DNA from: Chara braunii
Lineage: Eukaryota > Streptophyta > Charophyceae > Charales > Characeae
Length of the DNA: 20,885 nucleotides
Direction of reading: 5' to 3'
NCBI GenBank assembly: GCA_003427395.1
Contig: BFEA01000413.1
Location: 336,995 to 357,879 of the forward strand
Shown here: in pieces, positions 1-9,102 of the stretch
How positions within the stretch are numbered: position 1 is the first letter of the stretch
How the letters are laid out: every line of letters starts with the position of its first letter
Program-made: the position numbers and the translations under genes
Notes under the pieces: model-generated
Databases searched by the model: none
What the model saw: the letters and a program-made list of their open reading frames with translations, nothing else
Told to the model about the DNA's origin: nothing

Positions 1-336
1 GACTATAAGGAAGGGGGCGAGAGAAGATCGACGGCTGGAGAGGAGATCAACGGCTGGAGAGAATCGACGATAAGGGGGCTGGAGAGGAGATCGACGGCTG
101 GAGAGGAGATCGATCGCTGGAGAGGATCGACGATAAGGGAGGGGGGCTAGAGAAGATCGACGGCTGGAGAGGAGAGCAACGGCTGGAAAGGATCGACGAT
201 AAGGGGGTTGGAGAGGAGATCGACGACTGGAGAGGAGATCGATTGCTGGAGAGGATCGACGATAAGGAAGAGGGCTAGAGAAGATCGACGGCTGTAGAGG
301 AGATCAACGGCTGGAGAGGATCGACGATAAGGGATG
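1..336. repeat. Minisatellite with dimeric ~129-bp higher-order unit
   Basis: The anchor TCGACGATAAGG recurs at 64, 127, 193, 256 and 321, spaced 63, 66, 63 and 65 bp. Two monomer types alternate. One reads GGGGGCTGGAGAGGAGATC after the anchor, the other GGAGGGGGGCTAGAGAAGATC, so the true unit is a dimer of about 129 bp. Shorter internal repeats based on GGCTGGAGAGGAGATCGAC sit within each monomer. The array enters from the left edge and stops near 336. No coding capacity is seen. Confidence 0.9.
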
Positions 337-353
337 AAGCGGACAGCGGCGCC

Positions 354-536
354 TTAGTGCTCCTCAAGGTCGGTGGCGCGCGCGCTTACAGCCTGGGTTT
401 CTTCTTCATCGCGGAGCCCATCGTCATACCCGGGGGGCGCAGCACGGGGGAGGCGAGCCGCGTAGTTGTCGGGCTCAATGACTGCGCGAGCAACAACTGC
501 CGCGGCGAACTTGTCATTGTCGAGGTGTAAGGCGGG
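354..536 (-). CDS. Possible terminal exon of an unknown protein (partial)
   Basis: This minus-strand frame is open for about 60 codons and ends at a TAA (354-356). It has no ATG of its own and is closed upstream by TGA (537-539), so it would have to be a 3' exon. It reads LDNDKFAAAVVARAVIEPDN, then a Pro/Ala/Arg stretch with GYDDGLRDEEE, and ends DLEEH. The composition is mixed and protein-like, and codon third positions are rich in G/C, unlike the overlapping frames, which give repetitive or Ser/Pro/Leu-rich translations. An acceptor-like CAG is not obvious; pyrimidine-rich sequence lies near 520-540. I do not recognise the family. It could be chance in GC-rich DNA or a decayed gene end. Confidence 0.25.
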   Translation of the reverse strand, partial: PALHLDNDKFAAAVVARAVIEPDNYAARLPRAAPPGYDDGLRDEEETQAVSARATDLEEH

Positions 537-548
537 TCACCCTCATTT

Positions 549-632
549 TGCGCCGTACCTGACCGAAAATATCGCTCGTATACATTTATTTGCGCCGTAC
601 CTGACCGGAAATATCGCTTGTATACATTCATC
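549..632. repeat. 42-bp tandem duplication
   Basis: TGCGCCGTACCTGACCG begins at 549 and again at 591. The two 42-bp copies differ at only a few positions. Because 42 is a multiple of three, the minus strand reads two copies of a peptide close to NVYxRYFRSGTAQ, but this translation is a by-product of the duplication. Confidence 0.85.
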
Positions 633-743
633 ATCACTGCCCGTTATGTTCGGAGGAAGACGCTAGGGCGACGGGCCGGAGAAGAGTATAGCCTTGAACA
701 AGGGGGGACAGTCCGAACTGAAGACCGCCGTCATCCCGAACTG

Positions 744-821
744 AAGACAGCTGTCGTATCATAAAAAATAATAATAATCAAAATATATATATATGATTAA
801 AAAAAAAAAGACAGCTGTCGT
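744..821. mobile_element. Short AT-rich insertion bounded by 14-bp direct repeats
   Basis: AAGACAGCTGTCGT occurs at 744-757 and 808-821. The 50 bp between are almost all A/T, include (TAA)- and (TA)-runs, and end in a run of ten or more A. A direct repeat of this length next to an A-run looks like a target-site duplication of a very short retroposed fragment. Slippage between two pre-existing copies is the alternative. The motif CGAACTGAAGAC is also repeated just upstream (about 714 and 738). Confidence 0.4.
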
Positions 822-1263
822 CGCTCCGCGCGACTACTCACGAAATGTGCAAAATGGAAATGAATCTCCCGCTAGAACATGGGAAGATACACGGCCATAT
901 TTTTTGTCTTTTGTGCATTGGGAGTGTACTGGAGCCAGACCCATCCGCGTGCTTCCTATGGGATACTACCGGTAGGGTACTTCCGCCATAATCTCGTATC
1001 ATACGTATATAGGTCGGACGCGTCGCAAGTCGGGGAGGTTCTTCGAAAGAAAAAAAAAAGGGTCGGGAAGGTTCTCTTCGGTCTGCTTCTTATCGGGCCG
1101 TCGGGAATGGTGCACGTACGGTCCAGATAGTACGCTACCTAGGTCTCAGATCAGGAGATTGGGAGAGAAAACGTTAAAAGGGACTTAGAAAATTTGAACG
1201 ATGGTGAAGGCCACACTACCGTAGGGAAGACACCAACTGGCCTACCACTTCTTCCCCCCAAAA
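822..1263. other. No gene seen
   Basis: The stretch contains two A-runs (around 1050 and at its left edge) and short open frames whose translations look like noise. I see no conserved motif, RNA gene or repeat of note. Confidence 0.6.
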
Positions 1264-1346
1264 CAACGTATGGTCATTATAGCTGTATAGCTGTATTTGG
1301 GGCATCTTTCAGTCTGAAAAATACAGCTATAGTGACCGTACGTTGT
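1264..1346. repeat. 83-bp foldback (inverted repeat)
   Basis: The left arm from 1264 (ACAACGTATGGTCATTATAG, then CTGTAT) matches the reverse complement of the right arm ending at 1346, which reads ACAACGTACGGTCACTATAG from the outside. About 28 bp pair with two or three differences, and the left arm has an extra copy of TAGCTGTAT. The loop is about 20 bp. It may be a tiny MITE or a solo-end derivative; no target-site duplication is clear. Confidence 0.7.
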
Positions 1347-1354
1347 ATTCGAGG

Positions 1355-1598
1355 GAAGAAGGTAGCTCAGTTGGTACACCCCCTGGGCGGAGGTGCCATT
1401 AGCAAAAAGGAGAGGATCGAGCTCCTGAATCTGGATTTGATGCAGAAAAGCAGTTCAATCTCGATTTCATGCACATCTCGATAAACTCGTCCAGATTCAG
1501 ACATTCCGATCCTCTTTGCTAGTGGGACCTTGCCCCTGAACTGTCGAAATACAGATCAGAGTTCGGAACTCAACGTGTTCTTTTTTTTTTTTTTTTTT
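1355..1598 (+). mobile_element. Possible tRNA-derived SINE ending in T18
   Basis: TAGCTCAGTTGGT (1362-1374) matches a tRNA A box, and GGATCGAGCTCC (about 1414-1425) is a weak B box at tRNA-like spacing. The body contains a long imperfect inverted repeat. The left arm at about 1394-1438 (TTAGCAAAAAGGAGAGGATC, then TGAATCTGGA) pairs with the right arm at about 1488-1528 (TCCAGATTCAG, then GATCCTCTTTGCTAG). The candidate ends in T18 at 1581-1598; some plant SINEs end in T-runs. CTCAACGTGTT and CTCCACGTGTT flank the T-run. The B box is imperfect and no proper target-site duplication was found. Confidence 0.35.
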
Positions 1599-1599
1599 A

Positions 1600-3381
1600 C
1601 TCCACGTGTTTTGATTCCGAAGTAGATGATGAGAAATGTTATAGGGATATTACGGAGTGACGGAACTTCGCTCAAGGAGTTTGGCCGGAACGGCGCTAGC
1701 GGGCGAGCAGCGTAGCTCTCCGCAGTGTCCGTCGTCTCTCGCGAATAGCGCGTGAGTCGCTACCGGGCCGACACCCTCGCCAACAAGACGAGGAACGGAG
1801 GACAAGCTGCCCTTCTTCCCGACGAAGAAGGGGCTCTGCCCATTGATGGCTTATTTGTTACCCTGGTAGTCCATAGCTGTGAGTGTAGGTTGAATCAGGT
1901 CGATCTTCGAAGACGGTGAAGAAATTACTGCAATTGATGTTGTGTTTTCAAGTGTGGAGACTGGATGAACGAAAGTGAATGGGATGGGGAGGAGATGTTC
2001 AAAGAGGAAGCTACTGGAAGCTACCCTAGGAGTTAACCTAAAAGGAGCTACCAGTAGTAGACGGTAGCAGTAACAGGGATGAGAGAGCAGAAGGAGGGAT
2101 AATGAAAAGGTAGAAGTTAATTACTACTTCGCGGAACGGAGAAAGAGGGTAACTAAAACCACCTGGAAGGTACCATCCGCAGATCAAAGGGAACGGTCGA
2201 CCGCGGGAGAGGAGTGGTAGACAACTACGAGTACAGGTTAAGAGTTGACGATCAAGGATTCTGGAGAGCTCATGGTAGAGCAGAACGGATAATCCTGGCG
2301 AGTAATTATCGGAGCCGCTAGACAGTTACCAGCTCCAGGGTTAATTCTGATCCCAGAAAAAGTACACAACGTGTAGGCGAGCAGGGAGGGGAAAGATACC
2401 AGGGCACGAACAAAGCAGTACTCCAGGAGTTAGTCGACTCCACGAATAGAGTGGGAGGCGGTACCGGGCCGACACCCCCGTTGATGAGAAGCACAGGTCG
2501 GTCCATCCAGTCGGGGAGGAAAGGGTGTACGTGGTCGAATGTAGAGGAAGGGGAGTCATGCAGAGCCCCAGCCCTCGGACTGATCAAGCGGGAAGAACCG
2601 ATTAGATACAAGGGATAGAGGCGAGGGGACGACACTTCCTGGGAAATCCCAGAAATGCCACGGAGGACAGTGCACGGTAGCAGGGCCACAACACCGGGCC
2701 GTCATCCTCGTCGATGAGAAGCACATGTCGGCTCATCCAGTCGGGGAGGAAAGGGCGTACCTGGTCGAGCGCAGGGGAAGGGGGGCACGCAGAGCCTCAG
2801 TGTTCAAATCGATCATGCGGAAAGAACGGGTTAGATATAAAGGTTAGAGGCGAGGGGATGACACTTGCGGGAAATTCCGGAAATGCCACGGAGGACAGCG
2901 GTCGGTAGCAAGGACAAGCAAGCAAGCGCATATATGGCCTGGTGATGAACGGAAAACAGGCACGCAAGCTACAAGAAGGACGAAGGAAGAATGCGAAGAA
3001 GTAAGCCACCGGTGATTAGACCCCAGTAAGGATACATGGTAGAACATGATATGGTATCCGAAAGGAATCTAGTAATATCACGATACTAAGCAGCATCTAC
3101 GAAATTAGGGAAGCCTACAACAGGGTAAAGCGGGGGCTAACGGAGGAGAAGCAGAGTCAAGGCCAGACAGTTACCAACTCGCAGGCGAATGCAATCATAC
3201 ACGAGGGAACTGTGACGCGAGGGGAAGGGTACTCGAAAGTACCTCACCTGGGACAGGCGACGCGAGTAGGTGTAGCGAATCCCGGCAAGAACTGGACCTG
3301 CAGTGTAACGAAGTAAGAAGAAGGGCGGAAAGGGCAGGAAAGTTGAAGTCGTGAGGACGGTCGTCAGCCAGAGGAAGAGTC
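1600..3381 (+). promoter_or_regulatory. LINE-A 5' leader / probable 5' UTR
   Basis: About 1.8 kb without a believable ORF precedes the ORF1 start. It is purine-rich on the plus strand from about 1960 and carries the tandem duplication at 2461-2920, as expected of a LINE 5' UTR in which repeated monomers can carry the internal promoter. TACCGGGCCGACACCCTCG at about 1760 resembles the start of each duplicated unit, so a third, diverged unit may be present. No TATA or initiator could be assigned. Part of the left end may be host DNA. Confidence 0.5.
2461..2920 (+). repeat. 230-bp tandem duplication in LINE-A leader
   Basis: ACCGGGCC starts at 2463 and 2693, and CATCCAGTCGGGGAGGAAAG at 2504 and 2734, both 230 bp apart. 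Both copies run through AGAGGCGAGGGGA and AAATGCCACGGAGGACAG. They differ by scattered substitutions and small indels, so the duplication is old. It resembles the 5' UTR monomers of some mammalian L1 families in arrangement only. Confidence 0.85.
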
Positions 3382-4242
3382 ATGGAGAACCCTGGAGGAA
3401 GTGGGGCAGCACTCCCCAACTCAAAGGAAGTTCCAAAGGATTGGGACAGAGTCAGGAACTCAGTACTAGAATGTTGCTACGATGAAGGCGTTTGCCCACA
3501 CGACGAGAATCTTGGCACAGTGGTGGAGGATGAGGAAGGAAGGTGATTCGTAGTGAATGAGGAAGTGAATAAAGTAAAGGAACAATGGCTGAGGGAAAGA
3601 TCAGTAATGGTAATACTCCAGGAGGAGGCCAGGAATCTGTCGAGGGCAGTGAAGGAAGACTTTATTAGAGCATATGAGGACGACTGGACTGCAAAGAAGT
3701 TGTTTCAACCAGAAGCAAGGCGGGGAAGGGTCAAGTTTGAAGGACAGAACGTAGCATCGTACGTGGCCAAGTCCAAAGACATTGCCGCCTGCTTGATTAA
3801 ACAGAAAAAGATAAAGATCAAGCTTGATGATAAAAAGGAGTACATCGTGGCGTTCAAACCAAGGCTGTCGAAGAAGGAGTTGCAAGACCTCCGCATCCTG
3901 GAGGCGGAATCAAAGTTCTGGATAATGGCTCTGAGAGTGCCGCTAGACGCATACTATTTTCTGGGAAGTGCGGTCGCGGGCCTATTTGGGGAAATCACAG
4001 AGACGCACCCTGCGGAACACGATAGAGACAAACTGAAACAGATGAATGTCAAGTTCGACATGCCGGTCGGATCAAAATCAAAAATCGATGACGTCCTCGT
4101 AATACAGTCACCGGAGGAGGAACGCTGGAAGGTTGACATAGTGACGCCGTACATGGACTGGTGTCGCCGCTGCCGGTGGTACTTCCACATTGAAGATAGC
4201 TGCCCCAGAAACAGAGACAGAGGAGGGACGCAAAAGCAATAG
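3382..4242 (+). pseudogene. LINE-A ORF1, N-terminal part with CCHC zinc knuckle
   Basis: ORF1 encodes the RNA-binding chaperone-like protein of the LINE ribonucleoprotein. I take the start at ATG 3382 (MENPGGSG), the first Met after an upstream stop. The frame is open for 54 codons, hits TGA at 3544-3546, and continues in the same frame to TAG at 4240. Translation after the TGA has no ATG until 3607, so the open frame beginning at GTG 3553 is not an independent gene. Residues of about 80-230 form a mixed alpha/beta-looking region like the domain before the knuckle in plant L1 ORF1 proteins (inferred). A perfect CX2CX4HX4C knuckle, CRRCRWYFHIEDSC, lies at 4162-4203. After it the protein appears to continue in the +1 frame at 4190-4242. 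Confidence 0.8.
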
Positions 4243-6040
4243 GGAAAGACAAGGGGGGCATAAGGAGAGGTACAGACAACACTTGGAAAGTCAAGGCAGA
4301 GCGACACAAGGAGTGACGACGGGAAATGCAGGCAACCACGCGTCACAACAACTCTCGAGAACTGGACGGATGGGTGAGGCGACCAGACAAGATGAAACCG
4401 GCAGGCGGGCCAATATCGGTGGAACAAGCGACTCTGGGGGTCTTTCCCCCCGAGGTCTCAGCCAAGTACTGCGAGGTGCAGCGAGGGGGGTTACTGCAGA
4501 CAAGAGGAACGCACACCGATCAGAGCGAGTGTACCAGGACTCAACAGACCAACAGGATGAAGACCCGCTTCACTCCCAGTTCCGAGAGGAGGAGATGCAC
4601 CTGAGGCCACAGAGATGGGGGGATGCACAAGAACCGGAACAAGTGCGTACCTTCCTACCTCCTTGGTCCTTGAGGGAGGAGCAGACACAGAGCAATAATC
4701 CGGGTCATGCCAATGAAGCGGGTCTCATTGGAACTTCCTGGAGAGAGTTGGGCAATGCACAGATGCATGCGCAATGGCAAGACCCGTACCCTAGTCCTCA
4801 AGAAATGAGACCAGGGAACTCGTTCCAGCACTGCAATGCACCGCCTCCCTGCACGCAACAGTTCCAAATTGAGGGACTGATCCCCGACTATCCATCGGAG
4901 GCATACGATTGGAGAAATTTTGCGCCACAGTCCTCGGGCAGAGGGGGACTACCCCTAAGTCACACCAGATGGGAGGAGAAAGGAGGATCGATAAGAAGAA
5001 CGCAGAGAGGGAACAATGGGAGGTGGGAAACAGGCAGGGAGGACAACTGGCGAAACAGAGGGGATACGTTGCAACCATGGCGTCGCAACCTGACAACTCA
5101 CTGTCCGGGAATCAGAGAGGAGGAAGGCAGCCAGGGACACTGGGATGCAGAGTCCCCGAATCGAAGAGCAGGGAAAGCACAGGCGGAACTGACAAAGACG
5201 CTAGAATCGTCCCAGTCAAGAATCAGGTGGGGGAGTGAATGCTACGAGGATTATGGGGATGCACACAAGTCGGACGAAACATCTTCCATGGAGAGTTCAG
5301 CAGGGTCGGGGGTTAGAAAGCAGACAGACCAAGTGGTTAGCAGCAGAAGAATACCAGACAAGAGTCAACATGCAGACGCGTTGGAGAGGAACCAAATGGA
5401 AGCGGTGGAGAGGGGTTTAGTCCCAATTTTGTGCACGAGCTCAGAGGATGGGGTGAAGTTTTTGTCTTTGGTGAACGTAGAAGGGGTTCCTCAGATTCCA
5501 TCCAAAGTGATTGACAAAACCCCAACACCGGCGATGATTATGGGTGTTGTAAGATCGTTGTATGGGGAACACGTCCCAATTCGGTTAATACCAAAATCCA
5601 CAATGGCTCACGTGATAGTCGAGACGGTGCAGGGATACAACAAACGGTACTTCCCGCTCCTTGGCGCGTGGATAGCCCCAGAGACAACATCAGTGCTTAA
5701 CCAGACAGGAGTACGCAGTTTCCAAGTGAACTTGCTTAGGGAGAGGAATTGGCAGGAACTGGAAAAAATCCAAGTCCTGCCGGATATCTCCGCTATGGTC
5801 CTGGTGAATGTCAACGAGAAACTCATGGGGGAAGAAAACCTCCACTCCGGATTCCTGGCCACAAGCCTGATCGAAGACTGGCGCTCATCATCAGAAACAA
5901 GTTCTGCTAAAGGGAACTCGCAGCGCCACTCAAGAGGTTCCATCAGAACAGGATATAGGTCTGCTTCCCTGAGAGGAACGAAACCAACCCCCCGCATCCA
6001 AGACCAGGCGGAGAAAGTAGTAGAGAATGGAGAAAATTAG
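4190..6040 (+). pseudogene. LINE-A ORF1, C-terminal part (long hydrophilic linker plus unknown domain)
   Basis: An uninterrupted frame of 616 codons overlaps the end of the CCHC frame by 53 nt and ends at TAG 6038-6040. It begins with TTG, and its first ATG is only at 4370, so it is best read as the remainder of ORF1 after a one-base frame change. A joined ORF1 would be nearly 890 codons, long for a LINE ORF1. Residues 1 to about 400 are rich in Gln, Arg, Glu, Gly and Ser and look disordered. About 405-560 looks folded (GLVPILCTSS, KVIDKTPTPAMIMGVV, VPIRLIPKSTMAHVIVE, FPLLGAWIAP), which I cannot assign to a family. The tail is Ser/Arg-rich. Its intactness contrasts with the badly broken ORF2. 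Confidence 0.7.
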
Positions 6041-6865
6041 AGCGGTAACTTGGAATGTGCGAGGTCTCGGGGATGCCAACGGGAGACTGAAACGGAGGAG
6101 GCTCAAGTCGTGGCTACACGAGTGGAAAGTTAACTGCGACTGCATTTTTTCTGCAGGAATCCAAGTTAAACGAGACTAAACTGAAAGAGATTGAGATGTG
6201 GTGGGACGGACCACAGGTGTGGTCCCCAGCCCAGGGGTCTCGAAGGGGAGTAGGGATCCTGCTCCACCGGGATCTGCAGGCACACGTGATTGACTGTCTG
6301 GGTGGATGAAAGTAGAGATTGGAGGGGAAGTTTGGGTACTTATGACTGTCTACGCTCCAATGGTAGTCAGCGAGAGAGCTAAGTTCATAGCCAGACTGAT
6401 GACGCATGCACCAAAAACGGACAGGCTGCTGTTAGCAGGGGACTGGAATGTGTCATTGGACAAGGCACTCAGACCAAACTCACGGACAGCAAACGCAACC
6501 ACGTCAAGACACTGATGGATTTATGCATAGAGTTATCCTTGACGGATCCTTTCCTGGTGCTCAACCCGGACAATCCGGGCTACTCCTCGTTCTCAAATCT
6601 GCACAGGGATAGACAAACAATTACGAGGAGGCGATTGAATTTTTATCTCCTCAGTGAACAAGTAATGGAGAGCACTATCATGACCAAACAGGTAAGCCAC
6701 CCGATGTCTGACCAAAAACCGGTGGTGTCAGACATACGGATCAGGCTGGGAATTGAGAGGGGGAGGGGTTTCTTCCGGCTGAACAGTCAGGTTCTCGAAG
6801 AACCAGGGATTATGGAATGGGTGGAAAAACACATGGAAGGGTGGAAAGATGCTAGGCAACACTTC
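6027..6865 (+). pseudogene. LINE-A ORF2, AP-type endonuclease domain
   Basis: ORF2 starts at ATG 6027, inside the last 14 nt of ORF1 (ATGGAGAAAATTAG), and opens MEKIRAVTWNVRGLG, the usual first endonuclease motif. The reading frame changes at the T-run 6145-6150 (one extra T; the next frame gives FLQESKLNETKLKEIE), near 6300-6306 (before WVLMTVYAP), and near 6490-6515 (before LMDLCIELSLTDPF). Recognisable motifs are FLQESK, TVYAP and GDWNV (6459-6473). The C-terminal motif, normally SDHxP, is SDQKP here, so the catalytic His is Gln. The upstream R-L-D segment reads RRRLNFYLL, with Asn for Asp. The domain would nick target DNA in a live element and is dead here. It is cut off by the inserted foldback element. 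Confidence 0.85.
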
Positions 6866-7388
6866 AATAGAAAAATTTCCTAGAATTAAATAATCATTCT
6901 ATAGTAAAATTACATTCTAAATTTTAAATTTTCATTCCATCTTAAAAAATGTCATTCCAATTTTAAAATTTTCCGTCTTGCTTGAAAACTTTCCTTCCAA
7001 GAATGGGGTNTCCCTTCTTATTTGAACTGGATGCTAGAGATGGAATGAAAGTCTGGATCACTTCATGAAATATTTTAATTGGAATGTTATTCTAAGTAAG
7101 GATTTTTAGTCATAAATAGGTTGATCCAATCTAAATTAGAAGATATTTGTTGTAGTAGAATAAAAGTTTAATTGAGACATTTCATAAACTCATCCAGACT
7201 TCCATTCCATCTTGAACAAATGGATGTAGTTGGAAGGGAAAAGTCATATTTAGACGGTAACTTATCAAATAAAACTGGAAATTTTAGAATTGGACAAACA
7301 TTTGAATGATAATTTATAAATATGAAGATTTTTTTTTTATGGAATGTTTTTCCAACTTTCATTTCTCGTGGGAATTTTTTTGTTGTTT
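6866..7388. mobile_element. AT-rich foldback/MITE-like element inside LINE-A ORF2
   Basis: The LINE reading frame is broken after QHF and resumes at ESNAEW. Aligning with LINE-B (NLFEEEDRWVEVG) shows that this ~520-bp AT-rich block is an insertion. It is an inverted repeat along most of its length, with the centre near 7125. Positions 7039-7071 pair with 7179-7211 (about 28 of 33), and about 6931-6974 pair with 7277-7320. The outer ends are AAAAATTTCC and, inverted, AAAAAAATTCCC. Flanks TTC (6863-6865) and TTT (7386-7388) could be a 3-bp target duplication with one change. The base at 7010 is N. No transposase is encoded, so it is non-autonomous. Confidence 0.75.
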
Positions 7389-9102
7389 GAGTCAAACGCA
7401 GAGTGGCTGGATGGGGGTTTGGCAATCACATCTGGGGTTCTTGATGTATGTTCACGGATCTTAGCGAGGAGTAGAAACAAGAGAGAGGCTGAGTGTCTCA
7501 GGAAGGTAGAGGAGGCGGAAGAGAAGATGGAGGGACACCCAATATCAGAGAGGGTATGGACAGCGGAGCGTGAAAGGAAAATGGCAGATTGGCACAGGAT
7601 GCATGTGGATAAACAACAAAGATGGATGCAAATCCTAAAGGAGAAGGGAGTGGAAACGAAAGATAAAATGAGCAAGGAATCCTTTCAAAAACTCCAGCCA
7701 AGAAGAGTGCGGCAGCAAATGATAGAACTGAGACACCCGTTTGATGATTCGACCCCCACAGCCTGTACGGCGGTAGGAATGTTGAAGTATGCAAATTTGC
7801 ACTACGAGGACATTCTTAGGACCAGAAGACCGAACGAGGATGTAAACACAGACCTGTCTCAGCAATCTGACATGTGGGAGGACACCACAGTACAACTAGA
7901 CATAGTAGTGAAGCTGGATATGGATAGACCAGTTACCCTGGAGGAACTCACCCAAAAGCTGAAGTCTGTGGCGCGAGGGAAGTCCCCCGGGGTTGACGGC
8001 CTTACCGTAGAGTTCTACTTCACGAGTTGGAGGGTGTTCGGGTCACTACTAGTGGAGTTGTACAACGAAGTGTTGGTAGGTGGGAGACTGGGGAAAGGGA
8101 TGACACATGGGGTGATCACAGTTCTGTTAAAAAAAAAGGATAAGTTTGAGGTCAGAAATTGGCGCCCAATTTCTTTATTGAACGTGTCCTATAAGATCCT
8201 CACAAAGTCGTTTGCACGCAGATTGTCCAAGCACCTTCCAGGTGGAAAGGGACCAGGGGGCTTTCAAGTTTGTGCAAGGGCAGTTAATATTTAATAATAT
8301 TATGACTGTTATTGAAACAGTGGAGATTGTACAGTCTGAGGGCCTGGACACGGCGGTCTTGTTGTTGGACCTGGAGAAAGCATACGACAAGGTGGGTTGG
8401 ACATTTGTCCTTACCACCTTGAAGAGGATGGGGTTGGCACAAGGTTTTGCTCATGGATTAAGGTAATCCTCCTCCGCGGTGGTGATTAACGAACACCTCT
8501 CAAGACCGTTCCAGTTATCTCGCTCGCTGAGACAAGGGTGCCCTCTTGCCCCCGTGGTCTTCGTTCTACAAATGGAGGTACTGCTCAACAGAGTTAGGCG
8601 TAATCCGAACATCAGGGGACTATCACTGCACAATGGAGAGGAGTGCAGAGCAAAAACGCTGGCGGACGACCTCTTTGTAGTAAGCGACAACACTCTCAGT
8701 TCCCTACTCGCGTTGAAGGGCATCCTAAGGGAGTACTCCACCTTTTCTGAGGGATCAGTTAACTGTCATAAATCTACCTATTTATTGCCAGAACAGTTTT
8801 CACGCAGCGTAGAATGGGGGATGAAAAGAGTGGAAAGAGGCGAAGAGGAAAGATTCCTCGGGGTGCTGATCAGCCTCCAAGTGGGGATAACACAAGGAGC
8901 AGTGTTGCAGCAGCGTATCGCGGCAAGGCTCAAGATATGGGGAAGTGTCTGGCATCTATCGCTGATAGGGAGGACCTTGGTTGCTAATGTTGCACTGTTC
9001 TCTATATTGTGGTTTGTGTCCACAGTAAGGGAATTAGCAGCTGGGGTGGTAAAAGCGATTAGACGTTTGGTGGCCAGGTTCCTGTGGAAACCACGGGCTT
9101 AA
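7389..9102 (+). pseudogene. LINE-A ORF2, reverse transcriptase domain
   Basis: The frame resumes at 7389 with the alpha-helical linker between endonuclease and RT. It then shows the L1-type RT motifs: RGKSPGVDGLTVEF (about 7973-8013), NWRPISLLNVSYK (8158-8196), motif A LLLDLEKAYDKVGW (8359-8400), motif B SRSLRQGCPLAP, motif C LADDLFVV (8659-8682; the usual first residue is F or Y, but LINE-B also has LADD) and motif D NCHKS. This enzyme would copy the element RNA at the nicked target. Defects are a frame change near 8240-8250, an in-frame TAA at 8464-8466 with local frame noise around FCSWIKV, and TAA at 9100-9102 just after FLWKPRA. Confidence 0.92.

Noticed and set aside
2318-2689. 123-codon minus-strand frame in the LINE-A leader
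   Set aside because: It is a Ser/Pro/Leu-rich antisense translation of purine-rich DNA, lies across the tandem duplication and shows no motif.
3553-3555. GTG start for ORF1
   Set aside because: GTG is not a normal eukaryotic start, and the same frame has a clear ATG-initiated N-terminus at 3382 before the TGA.
4190-4242. Programmed +1 frameshift between the CCHC frame and the long ORF1 frame
   Set aside because: No slippery heptamer or clear stimulatory structure was seen, and the element has many random indels. A mutational frame change is the simpler reading until intact relatives are compared.
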